This document shows, piece by piece, positions 1-9,345 of a stretch of DNA of 50,676 nt. The notes under the pieces are model-generated. The model was not told where the DNA came from and did no database searches. It saw nothing but the letters and a program-made list of their open reading frames with translations. The position numbers and the translations under genes are program-made. This stretch comes from Myxococcales bacterium. GTDB lineage: Bacteria; Myxococcota; Polyangia; Polyangiales; Polyangiaceae. Numbering within the stretch: the stretch's first letter is position 1; every line of letters starts with the position of its first letter. The stretch spans positions 1 to 50,676 of the forward strand of contig PLXW01000014.1 of the NCBI GenBank assembly GCA_003151595.1. The letters run 5' to 3'.

Positions 1-2909
1 ATGATCGAGCTCGAGAACTGCTCGAGCTCGTGGACCTGGTCTTGTGACAGTGAACGGCCGGTGTAGACGATCACCGGCGGCACGCCGTACTGGTCTCCGC
101 GAGACATCTCCCCGAGCAGCTCGAGCCCGCTTCGATCCGGAAGCGACAGATCGAGGACCATGCAATCGAAGGTCGTGGCACCGAGCTGCTCGAGAGCTTC
201 TGCCGTGGTCCCTACCGCGACGGTCTCGACGTCGTCGGCGGCGAGCAGGCGGGCCGTGCTCTCTCGCAAGACTTGATCGTCTTCGACGATCAACACGCGG
301 CGGAGCTTCTGGGTGACCTTGGCCTCGAGTTGCTTGATCGCTTCGAGGAGCTGTTCGCGCTCGATGGGCTTGAGCGCATATCCGACCGCGCCCATCTCGA
401 GCGCGGTCTTTGCGTGATCCGAGGCTGAAATCACGTGGACTGGAATGTGCCGCGTCAGCGGATCACGTTTGAGAACATCGAGCACAGAGAGGCCCGAGCG
501 ATCCGGCAGCCCGACATCGAGGACGATGGCGCTCGGTCGGTAGCGCTTCGCCATGGCGAGACCGTCCTCGGCCGTCGCCGCGAGCAGACCCTGGAATTCG
601 AGATCGTGACCGATATCGTAGAGGATATGCGCGAAGGCGGGATCGTCCTCGATGATGAGAAGCGACCGAGACGTCGGCGCAAGCCGGTCGCGATCGTCCG
701 GTGCCAGCGTTGGATGGCCACGCGGAGCATCAAGTGCGCGTGGCGGGCGCCGCGGGCTCGGGCCTTCGGCGGTTGGCGCTGATGCTGGGTCGCGCGCCGC
801 ATATCGCGCTGGCAACGACAGCGTGAACGTACTCCCGCGTCCCGGCGTGCTTTCGACGTGCAGATCGCCACCGAGCAGGCGTGCCAGGTCGCGCGAGATC
901 GACAGGCCGAGGCCGGTCCCACCGAACTTGCGGTTGCTCCCGCCGTCGGCCTGACGGAACGCCTCGAAGATCACCTCGTGTTGATCCGCCGCAATACCGA
1001 TGCCCGTGTCGCGTACGTCGAACTGGATGCGCCCGCCCGTGGCTCCGACTACGAGCGAGACCCCGCCGCGCTCGGTGAACTTGAGCGCATTCGAGAGCAG
1101 ATTCTTCAGGATTTGCTGGAGCCGCGTCGGATCGGTTTCGACCGTGTCCGGGACGCCCGCTTCGACGGACATCGCGAACGCGAGCTGCTTCTGCGCCGCG
1201 ATCGGCTGGAACATGTTCGAGAGGTCGTCGACGAGGCGCGCGATCGTGATCGACTCCGGGCGGACGTCGAGCTTGCCAGCTTCGATCTTCGACAGATCGA
1301 GGATGTCGTTGATCAGCGTCAAGAGATCATTACCCGCGGAGTAGATCGTCTGGGCGAACTTGATCTGCTCGGGGCTCAGGTTGCCCTCGCGATTTTCGGA
1401 GAGCAGCTTGGCAAGGATCAGCGAGCTGTTGAGCGGCGTCCTCAGCTCGTGCGACATATTGGCGAGGAACTCGGATTTGTAGACGCTCGCACGCTGGAGC
1501 TCTGCGCCCGCTCGCGCCAGCTCGTCGCGTTGTCGCTCGAGGGACTGTGTCTGCTCCTCGAGGTGGGTGTTGGTCTGTTCGAGCTCGGCTTGTTGATTCT
1601 CGAGCTGGGTCTGGGAGAGCTGCAACGTGTGGCTCTGTTGTTCGAGCTCCTCGTTCGAGACGCGGAGCTCTTCTTGCTGCGTCTGGAGCTCCTCGCCTTG
1701 GCGCTGGGTCTTCTCGAGTAGCTCCTCGAGCCGGCTACGAGCCCGCGCCGAGCGGATCGCGATCGCGATTGCCTCCGACACGCGATCCAAGACCTCAAGT
1801 TCCGTCGGGTCGACCGTATGCAGAAAGCCGAGCTCCGCGACGGCGTGCACCGTACCGTCGACGCTCGCGGGCGCGATGACGAGCTCGCGTGGTTTCGTGC
1901 GACCCACCGCCGACGTGACGCGCAGGTAGTCCTCCGGCAAGTCGCGCAAGTGAACCACCTGGTTCTCCTTGGCCACCTGGCCTGTGAGCCCCTCGCCGAG
2001 ACGTAATATGGCGCCCTGCTCGGCCGACAGCTCGAGCGCGTGCCCCGCGACCCGGCGCAGCCGCTCACCCGGCTCGGTCACGTACACCGCGCCGACCTGG
2101 GCGCCGAGGTTCTCTACCAGCACGTCGAGGATCTTCCCACCGAGGGACTCGACCTGCAGGTCGCCCTGCACCCGCGCGTTCAATGCCATCTGGACCCGGC
2201 GCAGCCACGCCTCGGCCTCGCGGGCGCGGAAGTCGCGAGACGCCAGCCAGGCGATCAAGATCATCGCACTGAGCAGCACCCCCAAGCCGCCGAACGTGAC
2301 GTAGGTCGACCACGTCACGCTGTCGTGCCAGGCCGTCGTTCGCTCCTCGAGCAGACGCTCCTCGACCGCGTTCATTTCGGCGATCACGGCGCGAAGCCGG
2401 TCCATGGTCACCTTGCCCCGACCGCTGCGAACGATCTCCACCGCCTCGTCGGCTTGCCCGGCCCGCTTCAGGGCGATGGTCTGGGCCAGCTCGTCGAGTT
2501 TTTGGGTCACCATCGGTTCGAGCGTTTCGAGGTTCCGCTGCTGGTCGGGATGCACGCTCAATCGGCGCAACGTCGCGAGCTCGCCGGACAACGATGTTCG
2601 CGCGCTATCATAGGGCTCGAGAAAGGACTCGAGCCCGGTGAGCAGGAAGCCGCGCTGGCCGGTCTCGGCATCCTTCAGCTCAGAGACCAGTAGATTCAGA
2701 TGTAGCCGGACCGCGTTTGTCTGGTTGAGAGCCATCACGCCGGCGGCGCGAGTCTGAAGTGACTGATAAGACAGCCCAGCAATCACGCAAATGGCGATCA
2801 CCGCCATGACGAACGCGGCGAGCATCTTGCGCGGCAAGATGACACGCGGTCGTCGCTCGGCCCGACCGGGCGCCTTCGTGGATTGTGGCCGTGTGCTGTT
2901 ACCCGACAT
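1..2909 (-). CDS. CHASE3-GAF hybrid sensor histidine kinase with at least two receiver domains (C-terminus beyond left edge)
   Basis: Sensor kinase of a multistep phosphorelay, anchored in the inner membrane. Reading from the ATG at 2909: a first membrane segment near residues 25-43, then a CHASE3-type extracytoplasmic domain with the motif DAETGQRGFLLTG. A second membrane segment follows near residue 205, then a GAF domain, and a long Glu/Gln-rich coiled coil before the kinase core. The HisKA box MSHELRTPLN places the phospho-accepting His at about residue 487. The HATPase domain shows DTGIGI and GGTGLGLSIS. Two receivers follow, with acceptor aspartates in AIVLDVGLPD (about D798) and CMVLDLSLPD (about D920). 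The frame is open at base 1, so more sequence, perhaps the end of the second receiver or another domain, lies outside. The ligand is not predictable. It is transcribed in the same direction as the ATPase upstream but 534 bases away, so it probably has its own promoter. Confidence 0.92.
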   Translation of the reverse strand, partial: MSGNSTRPQSTKAPGRAERRPRVILPRKMLAAFVMAVIAICVIAGLSYQSLQTRAAGVMALNQTNAVRLHLNLLVSELKDAETGQRGFLLTGLESFLEPYDSARTSLSGELATLRRLSVHPDQQRNLETLEPMVTQKLDELAQTIALKRAGQADEAVEIVRSGRGKVTMDRLRAVIAEMNAVEERLLEERTTAWHDSVTWSTYVTFGGLGVLLSAMILIAWLASRDFRAREAEAWLRRVQMALNARVQGDLQVESLGGKILDVLVENLGAQVGAVYVTEPGERLRRVAGHALELSAEQGAILRLGEGLTGQVAKENQVVHLRDLPEDYLRVTSAVGRTKPRELVIAPASVDGTVHAVAELGFLHTVDPTELEVLDRVSEAIAIAIRSARARSRLEELLEKTQRQGEELQTQQEELRVSNEELEQQSHTLQLSQTQLENQQAELEQTNTHLEEQTQSLERQRDELARAGAELQRASVYKSEFLANMSHELRTPLNSSLILAKLLSENREGNLSPEQIKFAQTIYSAGNDLLTLINDILDLSKIEAGKLDVRPESITIARLVDDLSNMFQPIAAQKQLAFAMSVEAGVPDTVETDPTRLQQILKNLLSNALKFTERGGVSLVVGATGGRIQFDVRDTGIGIAADQHEVIFEAFRQADGGSNRKFGGTGLGLSISRDLARLLGGDLHVESTPGRGSTFTLSLPARYAARDPASAPTAEGPSPRRPPRALDAPRGHPTLAPDDRDRLAPTSRSLLIIEDDPAFAHILYDIGHDLEFQGLLAATAEDGLAMAKRYRPSAIVLDVGLPDRSGLSVLDVLKRDPLTRHIPVHVISASDHAKTALEMGAVGYALKPIEREQLLEAIKQLEAKVTQKLRRVLIVEDDQVLRESTARLLAADDVETVAVGTTAEALEQLGATTFDCMVLDLSLPDRSGLELLGEMSRGDQYGVPPVIVYTGRSLSQDQVHELEQFSSSI

Positions 2910-3443
2910 CTTGCAGATTCTCCGCTTCAGTGAAGCCAACGGAAGACACCCGTTGCTTCGCCGACGATGTCGGGACAGTGTCACGACGAATCGAGTGCCT
3001 CGCGTCGGATACGGCGGAAGCCTACCACGCGCGTCAGATCTGACTGGGGCGTCTCCGGTGATGCCAGGGGCACGTGCCGTGCCAGGTGCTGTCGTGACCT
3101 TGCCTCCGCCTGAACCCCTGCGATTCAGTGCATGGAGTTCATTCCATGCAGATCACGAACGACGGTCGAGCTCCGATCGATGATCAGCCGAAGGGTGCGT
3201 GACGGCGGACGGGCTCCCGACCCCGTCTTCCATTGGCGAAGGAGCAAAGATCACCTGTCGCTTAGGCGCTCGCGTCGAACCTGCTCAAGTCACATGCACG
3301 CGTTGCTCGCGGAGTGCGCGGGATGGCGAGGGCCTATCCCGAACGGTGTGCGAGCTTCGATCGCACGGAGTGGGCACGGCTCTCCTCCGACGGGAGGAGA
3401 AGGGCCACAGAGGCCGCCCCCGGCGCGTGAGCGGTCAAGCTCG
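2910..3443. other. Intergenic stretch without a recognisable gene
   Basis: Neither strand carries an ORF that resembles a protein; the short plus-strand ORFs here have arginine-rich shadow composition. The stretch should contain the promoter of the sensor kinase that starts at 2909. Two symmetrical elements stand out: a 10-bp palindrome GGCACGTGCC at 3069-3078 and a longer inverted repeat at 3129-3150, listed separately. Confidence 0.5.
3129..3150. promoter_or_regulatory. Perfect 8+8 inverted repeat, candidate operator
   Basis: The arms TGCATGGA (3129-3136) and TCCATGCA (3143-3150) are exact reverse complements separated by six bases. The repeat lies about 220 bases upstream of the sensor kinase start and about 290 bases downstream of the ATPase stop. 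There is no T-run, so a regulatory site is likelier than an intrinsic terminator. The binding protein is unknown. Confidence 0.3.
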
Positions 3444-5804
3444 TCACGCGATCGCCAGATGACGGAACAGCACCACCTTCACGGCGTCGAGGCAGAGTGC
3501 CAGGACGAGCGCCGCGCAGAAGCTACCTGCGACGATGGCCGCGGGCAGTGACGCCATCAGGATGCCCCGGGTCGCGAGCGTGCTGAACAGTGTGAGGTCG
3601 AGGATGGACGACGCGATCAGCCAAGCGCCGGGCCGCGAGCTCCACAAGTGCCGGCGCTCTCGCGAGACGTAAAAGATCGCCTGGCCGCTATAGACCAAGG
3701 TCACGACGGTCAGGGTCCGCAAGCTCGCGCCGTCGAGGCCGAGCACAAAGCGCCCAACCGAAAGGCTGGCGATACAGAACGCGAGATCGCAGACCCCCAG
3801 GAGGACGCCGGCAAGGGTGAGATTGCCGATCCGCCAGACGTTGGGGTGCGGCGAGGCCCGCACATTGTCAGTCGCCGACGACAGGGCAAAGAAGTCGCCG
3901 GCCACCATCATGAGCACCATCAGCAACGGCGTCAGTACGGCGGTTCCGGAGATCACCAGCCCGGCCAGCAGGAACAGGACCTGGACGACCTTGTGGATGA
4001 TCGAGCGGAAGGTGTAGCTCAGGATTCGCTGGAACGTCGTGCGGCCCTCCTGCACCGCCGCGACGATGCCGCCGAGGCCGGGCTTGGTCAGGACCAGGCC
4101 CGCCGCCGATTTCGCCACGTCGGTCGCGGTGAAGACCGCGATGCCCATCTGCGCCTGACGCAAGGCCGGCGCGTCGTTGGCGCCGTCGCCGCACATGCCG
4201 ACGACGTGGCCGCCGCGCTGGAAGGCCTGCACGAGCGCGAACTTGTCCTCGGGCAAGACGCCGGCGAAGACGCCGAACTGCTCGGCCCGGATGTCGTGCG
4301 GCAGCGGCGCGGTCGTGCAGATCGGCCCCGTGATGCCGACCGCGTCCGCGACCACGCGGGCTGTCACCGCTCCATCACCGGTCACCATCACGGTGCGGAC
4401 GCCGAGCCCTTGTAGCTGGGCGATCAGCGCTGACGAGTCATCCCGCGGCGGGTCGCTCAGCGCGATCACACCGGCCATGCGCAGCGGCTCGGCCGCACCC
4501 GCCGCGACGACCAAGACGCGGTAGCCTTTGGTCTGCAGCGCCTCGACCAGCGCCGCCGCAGCGGGCGATGGCGCAGCGATCGCCGCGACTGCCGCGAAGG
4601 CGCCCTTGACGATCCGGAGCGGCCTTCCCTCGGCATCGATCACCGACGCCTCCGACATCTTGCGCGCGGGATCGAACGGCGTGAAGCCGACCAGCTTCCA
4701 GCGCGCCAGATCGGCCGGCTGGGTGGCGGCACGGATCGCGGCGTCCAAGGGATCGCCCCCGCCGTCGGAGCTCGCCAGCGCCGCCAGCGCCAGCACTTGC
4801 ACCTCGTCGAACCCGGGCAGCGCGTGATGCGCGGTGACGGCGAGCTCGTTGTGAGTCAGCGTCCCGGTCTTGTCGGCGCACAGCACGTCCAGACCGGCCG
4901 CCTCGTCGAGCGCTGAGAGGCGCGTCGGCAGGACGCCGCGTCGTGCCACCGCGCGCGCCCCAACCGTCGCGGCGAGCGTGAACATCGCCGGCAGCGCCAC
5001 CGGGATCGACGCCAGCACGGCGACCAGCGCCAACGGCGCGATCTGGGCGAACGGCATGGCGAGATGCACGGCGTAGAGGATCAGCAGGATGGTCACGCCG
5101 CCATTGAACAGAGCGAGGTTGCGGACGACGCGAAAGATCGCCTTCTGCTCGGTGCTCTCGACGTGAGCAGTGCGGACAAGCTCGGCGCTGCGGCCGAACT
5201 TGGTGCGCATGCCGGTCGCGACGACCTCGGCGACCGCCTCGCCGCGCCGGATCAACGCCCCGGCATAGGTCTCGAAGCCGGCGCCAGCCTCGATCGGCAC
5301 AGATTCGCCGGTGAGCATCGATTGATCGATCAGGACGCCGCCGCCCTCGACCAGCCGAACATCGGCGGCCACCACGGCGCCGAGCGACAGCTTGACGATG
5401 TCACCCTGCACCAGCTCGGTCGCCGCCAGCGTCTTCCAGACACCGTCACGCCGCACCGATGCGGTCAGGGCGAGGCGGGATTTCAAAGCGTCGAGCGTCG
5501 CTTGGGCGCGGCCCTCTTGCCAGAATCCCAGGCCGGCATTGACGACGAGGAGAAGCCCGATCGCCGACGCCTCGACGTACTCGCCGAGCGCCAATTGCAT
5601 CAAGATGGCCGCCTCGAGCATCCACGGTACCGGCGCCCATAGCTTCTTCAGGGCCCGGCTGATCGGATGCTCGGCGACGTCCTGAACCGCATTCAGCCCG
5701 TTGGCCGCCAGGCGACGCCGAGCCTCGTCGCTCGTCAATCCGGTCGCGGCGGCTGTTCCGCTGCTGGGCGAGGCGCGCCCCGGCGGTGCGATCTGATCAG
5801 GCAT
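3444..5804 (-). CDS. P3A-type (plasma-membrane proton-efflux) P-type ATPase
   Basis: Ion-pumping ATPase of the inner membrane, most similar in layout to the PMA1-like H+-ATPases found in some bacteria. Visible in order: an N-terminal cation-ATPase domain (LTSDEARRRLAANGLN), the actuator motif LTGES, the membrane motif SIPVALPA, the phosphorylation loop ADKTGTLT (Asp about residue 311 from the chosen start), VMVTGDG and the hinge CGDGANDAPAL, then a C-terminal membrane domain. From the ATG at 5804 it has 786 residues, normal for the family and lacking the long C-terminal tail of fungal pumps. An ATG 18 codons upstream (5858) is possible, but MPDQIAPPG looks like the native N-terminus. Transport specificity (H+ rather than another cation) is inferred from overall similarity. 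No partner gene is adjacent. Confidence 0.88.
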   Translation of the reverse strand: MPDQIAPPGRASPSSGTAAATGLTSDEARRRLAANGLNAVQDVAEHPISRALKKLWAPVPWMLEAAILMQLALGEYVEASAIGLLLVVNAGLGFWQEGRAQATLDALKSRLALTASVRRDGVWKTLAATELVQGDIVKLSLGAVVAADVRLVEGGGVLIDQSMLTGESVPIEAGAGFETYAGALIRRGEAVAEVVATGMRTKFGRSAELVRTAHVESTEQKAIFRVVRNLALFNGGVTILLILYAVHLAMPFAQIAPLALVAVLASIPVALPAMFTLAATVGARAVARRGVLPTRLSALDEAAGLDVLCADKTGTLTHNELAVTAHHALPGFDEVQVLALAALASSDGGGDPLDAAIRAATQPADLARWKLVGFTPFDPARKMSEASVIDAEGRPLRIVKGAFAAVAAIAAPSPAAAALVEALQTKGYRVLVVAAGAAEPLRMAGVIALSDPPRDDSSALIAQLQGLGVRTVMVTGDGAVTARVVADAVGITGPICTTAPLPHDIRAEQFGVFAGVLPEDKFALVQAFQRGGHVVGMCGDGANDAPALRQAQMGIAVFTATDVAKSAAGLVLTKPGLGGIVAAVQEGRTTFQRILSYTFRSIIHKVVQVLFLLAGLVISGTAVLTPLLMVLMMVAGDFFALSSATDNVRASPHPNVWRIGNLTLAGVLLGVCDLAFCIASLSVGRFVLGLDGASLRTLTVVTLVYSGQAIFYVSRERRHLWSSRPGAWLIASSILDLTLFSTLATRGILMASLPAAIVAGSFCAALVLALCLDAVKVVLFRHLAIA

Positions 5805-6144
5805 CCGGTGCTTCGTGCCTTCCGGTATCGGCGTGCGAGCACGGCATGAGTCCGACAACTAAGCCGGTGCAACGCGCGCCGCAAGGCGAGCGCTGGTGGA
5901 GCTGACTCACGCCGGAGCGACCGCGCTCGGCGAAGCGCTCATGGTGGCGCTCGCGATCGCCAGCAGCTTGCCGCCTCGGAGCCGGGCCATCGGCCGATGA
6001 TGTCACTCGCCGGTGTCGTTGCCTTCGCCCATGTTCTTCGTCGCTTTCGCCGATCTCAATGACGGCGAGGACGACGTCCATGACTTGGGTAGTAGAGGGC
6101 GGGAGCTTCGGAGGAGTCGGGTCGTCCGCCAGCGAGTGAGGTGA
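5805..6144. other. Intergenic stretch without a recognisable gene
   Basis: This stretch separates the ATPase start from the acyltransferase stop, both read on the minus strand. A 94-codon minus-strand frame crosses it but has no recognisable domain and arginine/histidine-rich shadow composition. It presumably contains the ATPase promoter. No RNA or repeat was recognised. Confidence 0.4.
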
Positions 6145-8100
6145 TCACGGCGAGCTCGCGCTCGATCGTTCGGGCGAAGGTCGCGATTCGATCTGCCCGA
6201 GCACCCAACGCGAGACGTCCGCCGCCCCTTCGATGGAGAAGTGGACGCCGTCGGGCCGGATCACCTCCGCACCGAGCTCTCGCTCGCAGACGCCCTTCGG
6301 GCAGAGCCGCTCGGAGAGATCCAGGATCTCCACCCCCGTCGCCGCCGAGGCCTTTCGAATGGAGGCGTTGATGCAATCCACCTGGGCTCGAATCGCGCGC
6401 GTCTCCCAGTTGCCGAGGGGATAGGGGACCGTAACTACCCAGACGCGGGAATCCTGTTCTCTCAATTCTCCCAAACGACGGGCGAGCGTGCGCTCGAACT
6501 GGCCATCCCATTCGCGGCGACACGCCTCTTGCCACTGCCCCTTGACGGTCAGGCCGTGCATGAAGGCCCCCCCCAGGAACACAATCGTCGCGTTCGGGTG
6601 CAAGTCCTTCACGTACTGGACCCACGACGGCCCGCCGCACAGGTCGGCGAGCATCGTGCAGCCGTCCTGGCCCCGGAGCTCCACGGCGAGGCCCGGCTCC
6701 CGCACGCCTCGAAGTCCCCACCCCACCGAGTTCGCCGTCGAGTCTCCGAGGAGCAGGACTTTGAATTCGGGATCGGGCGTGGGATCCGCCGCGGCCTGGG
6801 ACGGAGGTGGCGATGCGGCCGGGAGGGACGCGGAAGGGATCCCCGCTCGGGCGCTCGTGGCGCGCACGACGAGAAGAACAGAGAGCGCGATGCTCGCTGG
6901 GACCGCGAAGAGAGGGCGGCCGAAGGGGATCTCTCGCCGGCGGATGGGCCTCTCGAGGAAGCGGTAGGAGACGATCGCGATCGCGAACGTGATCGCGAAC
7001 TGGAGGACGTGAAGCCACGGCCCCGCGTGAACCCGCTCGGGGGTGAGGAGAACGTTGACCGGCCAGTGCCAGAGATACACGCCGTAGCTGATCGTCCCGA
7101 GGAGCGTGAGCGGCCGAAACGACAGCGCGCGTGCCACGAGGCTCCGGGGGCCCGCCACGGCGCACACGATGAGGACGAGCACGCCGACCTCCGTCAGCCA
7201 CAAGCCGCCGCGGTAGAGGAACGGGCTCGTCCCCTCCAGGCTCCACCACGCGACTCCGAGGCCGACCGCGGCGACGCAGCCCAGCGCATCGAGCCAGCGG
7301 ATCGTGCTCGCCTCGAACGTGGTGTCTGGCGCGATCACGGTCGCGAGCGCGGCGCCGGCGAGGAGGCCCGCGGCGCGGGTATCGGTGCCGAGGTAGGCGC
7401 GCGACGTGTGTGCCGGGTCGAAGAGAGCCAACATCGCCGCCATCGAGAGCGCCGTGAGCGCCGAGGCGAGAACGAGAATCGATCGAGGCGCGCAGCGGCG
7501 CAGCGCGAGCGCCACCAGCACCGGCCAGACGAGGTAGAACTGCTCCTCGATCGCGAGGCTCCACGTGTGCTCGAGCGGCGAGGGGGCGGAGAATAGCTCC
7601 CAGTAGCTCTTCTCCGCGAAGACGGTGCGCCAGTTCGCGACGTAACCGAGGGTCGCGAGCGCGTCCGCGCGAAGCGCCGGGAGATCCTCGCTCTTCGTGA
7701 AGAAGCGGCCGTAGAGGGCGATCGCCGGCATGAGGGCGAGGAGCGCAGGGAGCAGGCGCCGCGCGCGCCGCCCCAGAAACGCGGAGAGGACGATGCGCCC
7801 CGTGTCGCGATGCTCCGCGAGGAGGAGCGACGTGATCAGAAACCCGGAGAGGACGAAGAACAGATCGACGCCGAGGTAGCCCCCCGGGAGCGCCCCGTTC
7901 GCGTGGAAGAAGAGGACGCCGAGGAGCGCCACCCCTCTGAGCCCGTCGAGCGCGGGGACGTGGGCGATACCTGCGCGCCTGGAGGAGAGTGACGCCACGA
8001 GCAGCGGACCGTACCAGCCGCGGGAGACGGAAGGAATCGCGGGGCTCAGGGGGAGGTATCCTCGCGTTCCGCGGAGTCGGATGCTCGCGCTTGAGCTCAT
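6145..8100 (-). CDS. OafA-like membrane acyltransferase with C-terminal SGNH domain
   Basis: Membrane acyltransferase of the acyltransferase-3 family that probably O-acetylates a cell-surface polysaccharide or lipopolysaccharide. The N-terminal half begins with the family signature ALDGLRGVALLGVLFFH, then GGYLGVDLFFVLSGFLI, and has about ten hydrophobic segments. A Pro/Ala/Ser linker (SLPAASPPPSQAAADP) leads to a periplasmic SGNH hydrolase-like domain: the block-I motif LLLGDSTANS and the C-terminal PDGVHFS carrying the Asp/His pair. About 651 residues from the ATG at 8100; an in-frame ATG at 8166 would run past the start of the divergent gene. The two genes share a spacer of roughly 50 bases. 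No glycosyltransferase cluster is adjacent, so the acceptor cannot be named. Confidence 0.85.
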   Translation of the reverse strand: MSSSASIRLRGTRGYLPLSPAIPSVSRGWYGPLLVASLSSRRAGIAHVPALDGLRGVALLGVLFFHANGALPGGYLGVDLFFVLSGFLITSLLLAEHRDTGRIVLSAFLGRRARRLLPALLALMPAIALYGRFFTKSEDLPALRADALATLGYVANWRTVFAEKSYWELFSAPSPLEHTWSLAIEEQFYLVWPVLVALALRRCAPRSILVLASALTALSMAAMLALFDPAHTSRAYLGTDTRAAGLLAGAALATVIAPDTTFEASTIRWLDALGCVAAVGLGVAWWSLEGTSPFLYRGGLWLTEVGVLVLIVCAVAGPRSLVARALSFRPLTLLGTISYGVYLWHWPVNVLLTPERVHAGPWLHVLQFAITFAIAIVSYRFLERPIRRREIPFGRPLFAVPASIALSVLLVVRATSARAGIPSASLPAASPPPSQAAADPTPDPEFKVLLLGDSTANSVGWGLRGVREPGLAVELRGQDGCTMLADLCGGPSWVQYVKDLHPNATIVFLGGAFMHGLTVKGQWQEACRREWDGQFERTLARRLGELREQDSRVWVVTVPYPLGNWETRAIRAQVDCINASIRKASAATGVEILDLSERLCPKGVCERELGAEVIRPDGVHFSIEGAADVSRWVLGQIESRPSPERSSASSP

Positions 8101-8152
8101 CTCATTCACGAGCTCGAGAGAAACGGGCCTGAACCTTGCTCTCCTCGGCTCC

Positions 8153-8773
8153 ATGAAATGGCACAAGTCTCCTGACGCATTGGTCCAGGCCTTCGATCAT
8201 TGTCTGCCCGTCGTGGCGGGCGTCCAACGCAAGGCGATGTTCGGCTACCCGTGCGCGTCCTTGAACGGGCACATTTTCTGTGGCCTCCACCAGGACGGAA
8301 TCATCGTGCACCTTCCCGACGCTCGCCGAGACGCTCTCGTTGCGGAAGGAGCGAGCCTCTTCGAGGCGGTGCCGGGACAGGCAATGAAGGAGTTTGTCGT
8401 GGTGCCGACCGAGATGGTCGAAGATCGCGAGAGGCTGCGCGCGCTATTGGGCGACGCCTTGGCGTACGCATCTTCGCTGGCGCCGAAGGCAAAGGAAGCG
8501 GTCCCGGCGAAGAAGGCTGCACCCCCGACGACGGCATCGGCAAAGATGGCGTCCGCGAAGAAGAAGTCGCCGGCCAAGAAGGCGCCCGCGAAGAAGAGAG
8601 CGCCGGCCAAGAAGGCGCCCGCGAAGAAGAGAGCACCGGCCAAGAAGGCGCCGGCCGAGAAGAGAGCGCCAGCCAAGAAGGCGCCCGCGAGGAGGACAGA
8701 GTCCGCGAAGAAGGCGAGTACGAAGAGTGCGAAGAAGAAGGCGCCGCGCAAGACCAATTCCAAGAAGAGGTGA
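8153..8773 (+). CDS. TfoX N-terminal-domain protein with histone-H1-like Ala/Lys tail
   Basis: About 206 residues in two parts. Residues 1-110 fit the TfoX N-terminal domain family: LVQAFDHCLPVVAGVQRKAM, FGYPCASLNGHIFCGLHQD and a central GIIVHLPD strand. The rest is a low-complexity tail of Lys, Ala and Pro (units KKAPAKKRAPA), strongly basic and like the C-termini of histone H1 and bacterial HU/H1 chimeras. The tail should bind DNA non-specifically; the role of the domain in this combination is not known. The ATG at 8153 was preferred over one at 8081 because the longer version would overlap the divergent acyltransferase. A stem-loop with T-run follows the stop codon, so the gene is probably monocistronic. 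Confidence 0.75.
   Translation: MKWHKSPDALVQAFDHCLPVVAGVQRKAMFGYPCASLNGHIFCGLHQDGIIVHLPDARRDALVAEGASLFEAVPGQAMKEFVVVPTEMVEDRERLRALLGDALAYASSLAPKAKEAVPAKKAAPPTTASAKMASAKKKSPAKKAPAKKRAPAKKAPAKKRAPAKKAPAEKRAPAKKAPARRTESAKKASTKSAKKKAPRKTNSKKR
8573..8695 (+). repeat. 33-bp in-frame tandem repeat coding KKAPAKKRAPA units
   Basis: Three complete 33-bp units start at 8573, 8606 and 8639, followed by a partial fourth at 8672. They differ at only a few positions (for example GCG/GCA in unit two and a Lys-to-Glu change in unit three). They encode the basic tail of the TfoX-domain protein and look like recent tandem duplication. Confidence 0.85.
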
Positions 8774-8803
8774 ACGCTCGGACGGATCGCTCGCGAGCGT
8801 TTT
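8773..8803 (+). terminator. Intrinsic-terminator-like stem-loop after the TfoX-domain gene
   Basis: The arms AACGCTCG (8773-8780) and CGAGCGTT (8794-8801) are exact complements and run into a short T-run. A nested palindrome CGCTCGCGAGCG sits in the 3' half. The position directly at the stop codon supports a terminator role. Confidence 0.45.
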
Positions 8804-8915
8804 CGCCACGGTCGGGCGCAAATGCCTCTCTCGAATGAGAAGCGCGCACTTGTTCAGAACTGAATCCGCATCAGGGTCGCCTCCGCGTCGTGTCCGAAAA
8901 CTCGAACGGTCCCGG

Positions 8916-9345
8916 CTATGCGGCCTGCCGCCGATAGTTGGTCAGGATGCCGCCGAGGCGTTCGTGGCGTCGGATCGCACCCGTTGCCCGAGCGGCAGCG
9001 GGATGACCTTGTCGAGGCCTTCGTGGTTGCGCTCGTGGTGATAGTGCTCGACGTGTGTTCACGCACGACGGCTCGAAGGTGCCGCGCACCGATCGGCACG
9101 GGTGACGCAGACACTCGGACTTGATCGACCCGACGAAACGCTCGGCGTTCAAGTTCGGGCTTCGCGCCGGCAGTCGCAGCAGCTCCACGTTGGCCGACGC
9201 CTTGAATTGATCCGTGTACAGCGGGTCCCGGTCGACGATCAGATGGCGTGCGTCTTTCAAGAAGCCGCTTGCCGCATCTGTGAGGTTGCGAGCGACCATG
9301 CGCCATGGTCGAAAAGGAACGCCGCAACCTCGACGTCGCGGTGAT
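8916..9345 (-). pseudogene. Frameshifted DDE integrase/transposase remnant
   Basis: Three minus-strand frames together spell the C-terminal half of an integrase-type (rve) transposase. Successive pieces are [20 protein letters not shown], the catalytic-Asp segment [31 protein letters not shown] with the catalytic Glu, then in another frame [16 protein letters not shown], and finally [15 protein letters not shown] before the stop. At least three frame changes separate these pieces, and about two residues are missing in NLNAERF compared with the usual NLNA-aromatic-AERF. The 5' third and the terminal repeats are not recognisable. It belongs to a different element from the one at 28.3-29.1 kb, as the C-termini differ. 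It cannot be active. Confidence 0.7.

Noticed and set aside
6241..7596. Long plus-strand reading frame opposite the acyltransferase
   Set aside because: Arg/Glu/Asp-rich composition without any domain; it is the antisense shadow of the GC-rich acyltransferase gene.
8573..8695. CRISPR-like array
   Set aside because: The 33-bp units are contiguous, without spacers, and lie in frame within a coding sequence. No CRISPR array or cas gene was seen anywhere in the window.
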